44,141 bases of DNA, taken from assembly GCA_041159865.1 (NCBI GenBank), contig JBEAXK010000032.1:1-44141 (forward strand), written 5' to 3'. The DNA is from BJGN01 sp041159865 (lineage in GTDB: Bacteria > Bacteroidota > Bacteroidia > Chitinophagales > Saprospiraceae). This document shows, one piece after another, positions 1 through 8,600 of the stretch (its first letter is position 1; every line of letters begins with the position of its first letter). The position numbers were made by a program, and so were the translations under genes. The notes under the pieces were generated by a model. The model saw only the letters and a list, made by a program, of their open reading frames with translations. It was not told where the DNA came from and searched no databases.

Positions 1-85
1 TTTATTTCTAAAAATACCATATATAATAAAAAAATGGTATGCTTTTTGATTTGAATATCAGACCTGATAATATATATGATACGAA

Positions 86-3000
86 ATGAAGACAAAGCCT
101 AACGCAATTTTTACAACTCAAAGCTCACTGAATAAGGCCTCATGGAAGGTATCTTGTTTATGTCTGATTTTTGGGTTATTTTTCATCCAAGGAAATCCAT
201 TAAACGCGCAAAATAATCCCTGCGGATGTACTGATTTAAATGTTTCCCTCAATGATAATTGCCAGTTTCCGCTGTTTCTCAAAAATATATTTCCTAATGC
301 AGGAAACTCTTCTGGTTCTTGTGATACCACAGGGATGGTGCTTAAGATAGCTGATCTCAATTCAAACAACGACCATATCATTGATGGAATTAGCCCAGCA
401 GGTACAGGTTGGAGCTACGGTGTATTTAAAGGAACTTTAGTTGTTTGCCAGGGTACCATTACGGCAACAGATGACAAACCACCCGTTTTAAATGCTGCTG
501 CATTTGCAGTTATTGATACCATAGATTTATGGTGTAATGACATCAATCTGGTAAATAATGTAGAGGGTAGCTGGCGAGTTCCAGGTTACCGCTACTACAT
601 GGGTATGCCTACTTTTACAGATTTATGTGGTGGACAAATTCAAATTAAAGTTACCGATTTCCTGTCTCAGTCAAATTGTTCAACCGATAGTATCTTTGCA
701 ACTTTAAGGAGATCTTTTCAAGCCATAGATTCCCGTTCTAACGATACTACCATTAATCAGATTATCAGGTTTAAACGACCTTCATCAGCTTTGTTTCTCC
801 CTCCACCCTCCAGAGATACCTTGATATATAATGTTTGTTCCTCTTCTCAAATACAAGGGGGTGTCGATAGTGTTATCCGTGCAAATTACAGGGCTTTGCA
901 TCCAAGAACAGGCAGAGATGTGAGCTTATTCGATCTTACTTGCGCCTATACTACCTCCGTTGTCAAGAATACTATACCTGTGTGTCAGACAGGTGAAAAG
1001 GTATTCGTTCAGGTGGAAATCTGGGATTGGTGTACTGGGTATCGGTTCAAAGACACCATGATGATTAAAGCTTATGATATTGAGAAACCTGTTATTACTA
1101 CCCTAAAAGATACCGTTGATATATCTACCAGTCCCACTTCTTGTGAGGCTGAATTAAATGTTGATACAACAAATCTTGCTTTTTTATATGGAATGAAAAT
1201 TACAGATAATTGTGCTACAAAATTAACTTTTGGCTATAGGATACAATCACTGGACAGAGTCACAAATGGCTTTCCAACAGCAAGTTCCACGTGGTTCGAC
1301 GGGGTTTATCCTGCCGTTATAAGAAATGGAAAAACCTTTTATACAGGAATCACCTACGGAAGACATCGACTTCTTTTAGATGTTTATGATAACTGTCAAA
1401 ATATTACCAGAGATACTTTTTATTTTAATGTTGTGGATAAGGTTCCACCTACCATGATTTGTGATAACCAGCTCAATGTTACCTTAACTACTCCAACAGG
1501 AAGTAGTTACTATGATGGGGCAAATGAGGGCTTGTCTTATGCAAAAATATCCATCAATGATATCAACGAAGGTTCCCGGGACAATTGTACGGTGGCCCAA
1601 TTAAAAATGAGGAGAACAGTTAAAGCGGATTGTTTAGATAATTTCCTCTCCAACACAAAGTACGATCTCGATTTGGATGGGGATATTAGAGAGCATTTCA
1701 CTTTGATAACTTCGGGGGATATGGCAGGGTCTTATTATACACCTTTGGTTGATTTCGCTGAATTCTATTGTTGTGACGTTCTAAATCAGGTAATGGTTGA
1801 ATTACATGGTACGGACATTCAGGGAAATACTTCTTTTTGTTGGGTAATGCTAAATATTGAGGACAAAACTACTCCGTTTTGCCAACCTTTAGCCGAATCC
1901 TTTTTCTATTGTAATAAGCCAGAAGACCGCTTTATACTTTATGATGTAAAAACAGCAAATGCGCGTTTTGGCACACCTATTATTGGTGGATTAGAATGTA
2001 CTGGTTATGTGGAATATTCATTAGATTCCAGCTTGACTTGTGGTGCAGGTTTTTATACGAGAAAGTGGGTTGCGGTTAAAACTATTAAAGGTCAGGTTAC
2101 CCGGACTAACCTTTGTACGCAAAGGGTAAGGGTACTTCCCGTTCATGAATATGATATATTATTTCCAGCAGATATCAATTTAAATTGTCAGGTAGCAGCC
2201 ACTATTCCCGTAATGGAAACTTATGAGGTGGCATGTGATATACTTGCCGTAAATCTATCCATTACTAAATATGCTCCAGATAGCTCAGAAACCAACGTTT
2301 GTTCAAAAGAGTATAGAACTTACACTGTTATCAATTGGTGCGAGATGGGAGAATGGGCAAGTTCTTGCCCAAATACACTGGATCCTGCCAAATTTACCCA
2401 GGTGATACCCCGCAAGTGGGATCAAAATGGAGATGGTGATTTCAATGATACTTATGATGTATCGGAAGGATCGGGTTTTTATGTACTGGTTCGGGACAGA
2501 GAACTCAATAATACAACCTTTACCAGAGGTACTACTCCAGGGACAAATGGAGTAGAAGAGTTCTTCATTTCTAAAGACAGAGTACCAACAAATTATTCTG
2601 CCTTTAATTATAGAGAAAGAATTTTCCCTGCAACACAAGACAATTCGCCAAAGCCACTTGGAACGCCTTTTGTTTTCAAGAATGATAATAAATCCTGCTT
2701 TTTGCCAAATCCAATCTGGCCAACTTTTTCAAGAGATTCAACTCCTGCATTTTCTTACCAATATACTCAGATTGTAAAAATATTTGATTCGACTCCCCCC
2801 ATTGTAAATGTTCCAACACCAGACACTTTTCCTACTTTCCCCAACACTTGCTTAGCTAATATTGATGTACGCTTCAGAGCTGCCGATTTGTGCCCAAGTG
2901 ACTTGACCATTACAGCGGTAAGTGTTGCCTTAAATCAGGGTAATGCAGTTTCAGCACCTATCACGCTCCAATCAGATTGGACCTTGACTGCAAATACAAG

Positions 3001-4714
3001 TATGACTAAAGATTCCTTAGCAACAGGAAGTGTGAAGTTGAAAAATGTACCTGAGGGAAAGCACGATTTAATTGTTTCTGTAAGAGATGGTTGTGGAAAC
3101 GTAGCTATAAGTAGAATCCCATTTCTCGTAGCAGATAAAATTGCTACACCTCCCCTTTGTTTAAACGGAGTGGTTACTGGTTTGATGCCAGGTGCCAATG
3201 GAGAAGGTATGATGGTTGTATGGGCATCTGATTTCATCAGCGCAGCCGTTTTTGATTGTAATGGTCAAGGAGCTGTAAATACGCAAAATAACATACAAAA
3301 TCAAATTACTCACTATTCCATTAATCGGGTAGGGGAGCCATTTAACAGAGATTCTACTTCTATTACCTTGATGTGTTCAGATACTGCCGATTTGGTTTTT
3401 GTAGAAATACATGGATGGGATAAAAAGGGGAATCATAATTACTGTACCACTTATATTAATGTGGAGGATAATATAAATATTTGTAAAGGAAGTGGTTCAG
3501 CTTCCATTTCCGGGGTGATAACCAATGAAAATCAGGCACGTCTGGAGGGTGTTATAGTAAATCTTACAGGTACCTCAACTGCTTCATTAAAAACAGCTTT
3601 AGATGGCAGATATTCAATTCCCTCTCTTACCTTGAATAGAAATTATACCGTCAAACCTTCTCTTAACAAAGGATTTTTAAATGGGATAACCACCTTTGAC
3701 CTAGTTTTAATTAGTAAGCATATTTTAAATGTTCAGCCTTTTGACTCACCCTATAAAATTATAGCTGCAGACGTAAATAATTCAAAAACCCTAAGTACTA
3801 TAGATTTAATTCAACTTAGAAAACTGATATTAGGTGTTGATTTAGCTTTCCAGGCTAATGAAAGCTGGCGATTTGTAAGTACCTCTTTTGTTTTTCCCGA
3901 TCCAAATAATCCATGGAAAACGGTTTTTCCTGAAGAGGTTTCTTTTAATCCAATAAATGGACATAAAAGAGCTGATTTTATTGGGATCAAAGTTGGAGAT
4001 GTAAACGGTTCAGCACAAATAAACGGACCAAACGTCCCAGGAATAAGAAGCAATGAGGAAATGGGTCAATGGGATTTGATCCTTGAAAATGATGTCGTTG
4101 AAGCTGGGCAATTAGTAGAAATACCGATAAACCTTAGGAATACCAAAGGAGTTGAAGGCTTTCAATTTGCCTTGAAATTTGATGAAAACGTATTTGATTG
4201 GGTAGAAATGAAACAAGGCCTGGCTTCTAAAGAGTTCTTTGGTCTTTTCCCCAAAGATGGATTAATTACAGCAAGCTGGAATGGTATTGTAACTGATACT
4301 GCCCTAAGTACCTTGGTACTTCAGGCAAAGAAAAAGGTAGTCCTTAAAGAGGCTATTTCTTTAAATTCAAGATTTATGTCGCCAGAAGCATATATAAATA
4401 ATGAATTATTCCGTTTAGGTTTAAATTGGATTGAAAAGAAGAAAAATATTGAATTCTCAGAGGTACAGCCTAATTTTCCAAATCCTTTCCATGATGTTAC
4501 TCAGGTATTATTTCAAATACCATTTCAGAGTATGGTGAAGTGGAAAATAACAGATGTTTCAGGCAGGGTCATAACTGCTGCAAATCAATTGTTTAATGGG
4601 GGTGAGCATGTTCTGAAATTTGAAAAAAATACCTTCCATTCACCTGGAATATATTATTTTACCATTGAATCTGCGGATTTTAAAAGAACGCTTAAAATGG
4701 TCAAATTGGAATGA
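86..4714 (+). CDS. Giant secreted HYR-type protein with dockerin-like, cohesin-like and T9SS type A domains
   Basis: Predicted cell-surface protein of 1542 residues. The signal peptide has an unusually long polar leader, with cleavage likely after LNAQ near residue 42. Residues about 120-1130 are HYR/Ig-like repeats, each opening with a 'DKxPP' type boundary and containing 'DNC' and 'CxxxVxVED' motifs. A carboxypeptidase-regulatory-like beta domain (about 1135-1190) precedes a dockerin-like module: an F-helix-like DLVLISKHIL near 1204, then the loop DVNNSKTLSTID near 1229 followed by LIQLRKLILG, and a third loop-like GDVN near 1305. A cohesin-like beta domain (about 1328-1440) and a C-terminal type A sorting domain (NFPNPF near 1462 to the end) follow. 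Two acidic repeats, DLDLDGD (about 526) and DQNGDGDFND (about 778), look calcium-binding. Export by T9SS is known for this tail; an assembly role through cohesin/dockerin pairing is inference. No enzyme domain is recognised. Confidence 0.85.
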   Translation: MKTKPNAIFTTQSSLNKASWKVSCLCLIFGLFFIQGNPLNAQNNPCGCTDLNVSLNDNCQFPLFLKNIFPNAGNSSGSCDTTGMVLKIADLNSNNDHIIDGISPAGTGWSYGVFKGTLVVCQGTITATDDKPPVLNAAAFAVIDTIDLWCNDINLVNNVEGSWRVPGYRYYMGMPTFTDLCGGQIQIKVTDFLSQSNCSTDSIFATLRRSFQAIDSRSNDTTINQIIRFKRPSSALFLPPPSRDTLIYNVCSSSQIQGGVDSVIRANYRALHPRTGRDVSLFDLTCAYTTSVVKNTIPVCQTGEKVFVQVEIWDWCTGYRFKDTMMIKAYDIEKPVITTLKDTVDISTSPTSCEAELNVDTTNLAFLYGMKITDNCATKLTFGYRIQSLDRVTNGFPTASSTWFDGVYPAVIRNGKTFYTGITYGRHRLLLDVYDNCQNITRDTFYFNVVDKVPPTMICDNQLNVTLTTPTGSSYYDGANEGLSYAKISINDINEGSRDNCTVAQLKMRRTVKADCLDNFLSNTKYDLDLDGDIREHFTLITSGDMAGSYYTPLVDFAEFYCCDVLNQVMVELHGTDIQGNTSFCWVMLNIEDKTTPFCQPLAESFFYCNKPEDRFILYDVKTANARFGTPIIGGLECTGYVEYSLDSSLTCGAGFYTRKWVAVKTIKGQVTRTNLCTQRVRVLPVHEYDILFPADINLNCQVAATIPVMETYEVACDILAVNLSITKYAPDSSETNVCSKEYRTYTVINWCEMGEWASSCPNTLDPAKFTQVIPRKWDQNGDGDFNDTYDVSEGSGFYVLVRDRELNNTTFTRGTTPGTNGVEEFFISKDRVPTNYSAFNYRERIFPATQDNSPKPLGTPFVFKNDNKSCFLPNPIWPTFSRDSTPAFSYQYTQIVKIFDSTPPIVNVPTPDTFPTFPNTCLANIDVRFRAADLCPSDLTITAVSVALNQGNAVSAPITLQSDWTLTANTSMTKDSLATGSVKLKNVPEGKHDLIVSVRDGCGNVAISRIPFLVADKIATPPLCLNGVVTGLMPGANGEGMMVVWASDFISAAVFDCNGQGAVNTQNNIQNQITHYSINRVGEPFNRDSTSITLMCSDTADLVFVEIHGWDKKGNHNYCTTYINVEDNINICKGSGSASISGVITNENQARLEGVIVNLTGTSTASLKTALDGRYSIPSLTLNRNYTVKPSLNKGFLNGITTFDLVLISKHILNVQPFDSPYKIIAADVNNSKTLSTIDLIQLRKLILGVDLAFQANESWRFVSTSFVFPDPNNPWKTVFPEEVSFNPINGHKRADFIGIKVGDVNGSAQINGPNVPGIRSNEEMGQWDLILENDVVEAGQLVEIPINLRNTKGVEGFQFALKFDENVFDWVEMKQGLASKEFFGLFPKDGLITASWNGIVTDTALSTLVLQAKKKVVLKEAISLNSRFMSPEAYINNELFRLGLNWIEKKKNIEFSEVQPNFPNPFHDVTQVLFQIPFQSMVKWKITDVSGRVITAANQLFNGGEHVLKFEKNTFHSPGIYYFTIESADFKRTLKMVKLE

Positions 4715-4748
4715 TACACAAATGTTCCTGTTTTTTAACTTAAATCCT

Positions 4749-4756
4749 TAATTTTG
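4749..4756 (+). promoter_or_regulatory. Candidate Bacteroidota -7 box (TAATTTTG) before the single-cohesin gene
   Basis: TAATTTTG fits the TAnnTTTG consensus of Bacteroidota housekeeping promoters and lies 40 bases before the ATG at 4797. The -33 element is weak (only CCTG at 4727-4730, 18 bases upstream). It would drive the unit 4797-12083, which ends at the terminator at 12106. Confidence 0.45.
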
Positions 4757-4796
4757 TAGCGGTTTTGGTTAATTGTGTAAATTTAAAATTTTTAAA

Positions 4797-5597
4797 ATGC
4801 GTAGGTTGTTATTTATTTTGGTATTTGGGTCGAGTTTCATTTCAATGAATAAAATGAAAGCTCAGTCTGTTTCCTTTTGGGCACCCAAAGACTCAATTAT
4901 GTCAAATGTTGATGTATACAGAGCAGATATTCAGGTTAGTAATTTTAAATTTATCGTAGGCACTCAATTTAATGTCGCATGGGATTCAACTTTGCTTATA
5001 CTGGATAGTGTAGGTAATTTTGGATTGCCTTTAAAGCTGGATGATCATTTTGGTCTGGTTTCAAAATCTAAAGGAGTTCTAAGTTTTCAATGGTTTGATG
5101 AATCTTTAAAAGGAGTCACTTTACCCGATAAAAAAGCTATCTTTTCTTTGTATTTTAAAGTGAAGGGTTTAAGAGGTCTTAAATCTCCTATCACTTTTGT
5201 AGATACGCCTACGAATATCAGAGAAACAGCCGATAGTTCCTACAAGGCAGTCACTGCCTTTTATGTGGATGGATTTGTAGTATTAAAAATGGGTGCTACT
5301 TCGTCGGCACCTGGTATTGACCCCGACCAGCTTAGAATCGAAAATGTTTATCCAAATCCAGTATCAACGGGTGAAGTTTCCATCCATTGGTTTTCATCCA
5401 TGCCGGGTAATGTAGATTATACATTGACGGATGTAAAAGGAAGTGTCATAAAAAGATGGCAACAAAAAGTTGGATCTGGTGCTCAATTTTTAAGATTACC
5501 CGTATCTGATTTTCCAGCAAGGGGGTATTATAATTTTCAGATTAAACAAGGAAATTTCCAGTCAAACCAACAAATCATATATATGCCGGCAAATTGA
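4797..5597 (+). CDS. Single-cohesin secreted protein with T9SS type A tail
   Basis: About 266 residues. An in-frame TTG exists at 4773, but the ATG at 4797 gives a clean signal peptide (MRRLLFILVFGSSF...MKAQ) and is preferred. Residues about 25-160 form one cohesin-like domain closely resembling those of the next gene: NFGLPLKLDDHFGL, then KGVLSFQWFDESLKGVTLP and IFSLYFKV. It lacks the Cys pair found in all five cohesins of the neighbouring scaffold; Tyr replaces Cys in the 'FxxCF' position. The tail from ENVYPNPV to the end is a T9SS type A sorting domain. It lies 50 bases before the scaffold gene, so the two are probably co-transcribed. It is plausibly a monovalent surface receptor for the dockerin-like modules of the flanking proteins (inference). 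Confidence 0.85.
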   Translation: MRRLLFILVFGSSFISMNKMKAQSVSFWAPKDSIMSNVDVYRADIQVSNFKFIVGTQFNVAWDSTLLILDSVGNFGLPLKLDDHFGLVSKSKGVLSFQWFDESLKGVTLPDKKAIFSLYFKVKGLRGLKSPITFVDTPTNIRETADSSYKAVTAFYVDGFVVLKMGATSSAPGIDPDQLRIENVYPNPVSTGEVSIHWFSSMPGNVDYTLTDVKGSVIKRWQQKVGSGAQFLRLPVSDFPARGYYNFQIKQGNFQSNQQIIYMPAN

Positions 5598-5647
5598 TGC
5601 TGGTTTTTCGCATTTTAATTTAAGCTTTCATTCCAAAACCGATTCTT

Positions 5648-8600
5648 ATGAAATTAACAGTTAGCCGGGTTCTATTTTTGGGGCTTTTCATTTTTAGTCA
5701 GTCTTTATTCTCCCAAACTTTAACCATAGCTATAAAAGATACTACGGTTGCAAAAGGATCTGCCTTTTGTTCCAATGTTTCCGTAACTAATTTTACTAAT
5801 CTGATTGGTGTTCAGCTAACACTTAATTATAATCCTCAAAAGCTTACCTACAGTAAAGTTCAAGGGTTTCACCCAGCAGCGTCTGGTCTTTCAGGAGCCT
5901 TTGCCAATGTGGTTGCAGCAGATAATAAGTCGGCTAAATTAAATATGGCCTGGTTTGATGATCAGTTAAAAGGGGTAACAGTTCCTGCTGGTAACACTTT
6001 ATTTCAAGTCTGTTTTACCGCTGCAAATGCTGATGCACAAGATACCCTTAGAATTAATAACATTGAAATTATTAATCTTTCAGAGGCCCTGGTTCCAAGT
6101 ACAGTTAATTCTCCTGTAATTATCATCGGTGCCGGTGGTGCAGGAACTGGTGGAGGTTCTACGGGTGGCGGGGGAACCGGTGGTGGCTCAACAGGCGGAG
6201 GCTCAACAGGTAATGTAGGGAATTTGATCTTAGATATTGAAGATAAAGCGGTAGCCAAAGGGGAAAGTTTTTGCTTAAATGTTAATGCAAAGAACTTTAC
6301 CCGAATTGCTGGTATGGAATTCACCATGAATTACAATGCCAACTTACTAACTTTTACTTCACTGAAAAGTTTTCAGGTTCCAGGTCTTGATACCGCTCAA
6401 TTTGGTATGCCAGGTCGCGGAACTAATCCATTGGGTAAAATTAAATGTTCCTGGTTTGATATTGAGGCAAAAGGGGTAACCCTGGCGGATAATCTTTCTA
6501 TTTTTCAGGTATGCTTTACTGCAAAACCAACGGATGGTACAACAAATATAACTTTTGATGCTGTTTCAGAAATAATAGATTCAAGTAATAAAGAAATTGT
6601 TTTAGATGGAATTCAAGGTCAGGTGGTTGTAGGTGCCGGTGGGTCAACAACATCAGATAATTTTAAACTAACGGTAGGAAATGCCTCCGTTGGCTTTGGT
6701 TCAGAAGTTTGTGTTCCTGTAAAAGCAGATGGATTTAAAGATATTATCGGGTTACAATTTAAAATGAACTATGATTCTACAAAATTACTTTTCAAATCAG
6801 TAAGAAACTTTAACAGCACTTTATCTCCCGGTGGTTTTGAAGAATCAGCTATTGGAAAACCAGGTGATGGATTAAACAAACCAGGTTCTTTAATTTTGGG
6901 CTGGTTTGATAGCAGAAGCCAAAAAACAACCTTACCCGATGGCACTACCTTATTTGAACTTTGTTTCACCGCAAGAGATTCCTCTGGTAATACTTCTGTT
7001 TCAATACCAACTACTGGTGAAATTATAAATGCGAATGATCAGCTTATACCTTATACTACACAATCGGGTGTCATTACCTTGGGGAAACCTGGAAGTGGTG
7101 GTGCTTCAGTCAACGGACCAACTTTTAAAGTAACGGGGGGCTCAGTAGAGGCGAATGAACCAATTTGTATAGATATAAGCACCACAGATTTTAATAAAAT
7201 ATCTGCTGCCCAATTGAACATAACCTATGATGCAGCTCAACTTAGATTTGATTCTGTAACCAGATTTGGACTTCAGGGATTAAGCTTAAACTCTTTTGGA
7301 TTACCTGGTCAAGGTTCAAATGTTGCTGGTAATATTAGAGTGTCTTGGGTTAGTTCTGATACGAAGGGTATTACCGTTGCGAATAACACTGTTCTTTTTA
7401 AAGCCTGTTTCACAGCTCAGGGTGCCGGAGCTGTCCCTATAAGGTTTAATAAAAATACTTTTGAAGTCCTTGACAGTGCGCAGAAAAAATTAACACCCGG
7501 ATTTACAGATGGAGAAATCTTTATAGAGGGAGTGGTGAATACAACAGATTTTACAATAAAAGTGGGTGATGCCACCGGAGTTGTTGGAGATAAAGTGTGT
7601 ATGCCAATATCTGTATTGAATTTTAAAGATATACTGGGTATCGAATTTAGTTTGGCTTATGATCCCATTAGATTGAAATTTGATACAATTTCTGATTTTA
7701 ATCTTGCGGGATTAAATGAATCCCAGTTTGGTTTGCCTGGAACGGGAACAAATCTTCCTGGCAAAATTAAACTTTCCTGGCTTGACCCAAACGTAGCGGG
7801 TGTCTCTGTTCCGAATAATACGGTCATTTTCAAATTATGCTTCCTTATTTTAAGCGAAAATGGTTCTTCGAGAGTTACCCATGATCCAACAAGTACAACT
7901 GAAATTTTAGATAAAAACGAGACAGCTATTCCTTATCAATTTATACCTGGCACTGTCCGTGCTGGTAATTTAGTTCCCCCTGTTATTGAACCTGGCGCTA
8001 CCATTAAATCGGTAGCTTGTTTTGGTACAAATACAGGAGGAGTTAATATCAATGTTACAGGTGGTACAGGATCCTTTACTTATAAGTGGAGCAACCAGGC
8101 TACATCTAAAAATTTAGAGAATGTAGCGAAAGGTACCTATACAGTTACGGTTACCAATGTAGGAAATCCACTGACTGCTACAGCTACTTTTGTAGTTCCA
8201 GGCCCTGATAGTGCTTTAGTTTCAGAGGTATCAAAAACGGATGCAGGATGCTCAAATCAGGAATTAGGAACGTTATCGGCTGTAGTTTCAGGAGGACAAA
8301 GACCCTATTCCTTTAATTGGAGTGGGGGACTTCCAGCTTCTGCGGAAATAAAAAATGTTGCCTTAGGAACTTATCAGTTAACCGTGACAGATGCTTCTGG
8401 TTGTTCTGTTGTTTCCACACCTCAGGTGATTAAACAATCAAATCTTAGCTTATCGGTTCAAAAAGTAGATGCTATTTGTCTTGGAAAAAACACTGGATCT
8501 ATTACGTTAAGTGTTACTGGTGGTGAGGGAGCATATTCTTATGTGTGGGATAAAAATCTATCCGCTTCGGCGAATCAAACCAATCTTGCACCTGGTAATT

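Noticed and set aside
14..40. Inverted repeat ATACCAT / ATGGTAT before the first gene
   Set aside because: It has only 7 bp with a 13-base AT loop and a short T-run. It could be the terminator of a gene left of the window, but support is too weak to list.
6004..6327. Minus-strand Pro-rich frame (VEPPPVEPPPVPPPP)
   Set aside because: It is the antisense reading of the GGGST linker and the surrounding cohesin coding region.
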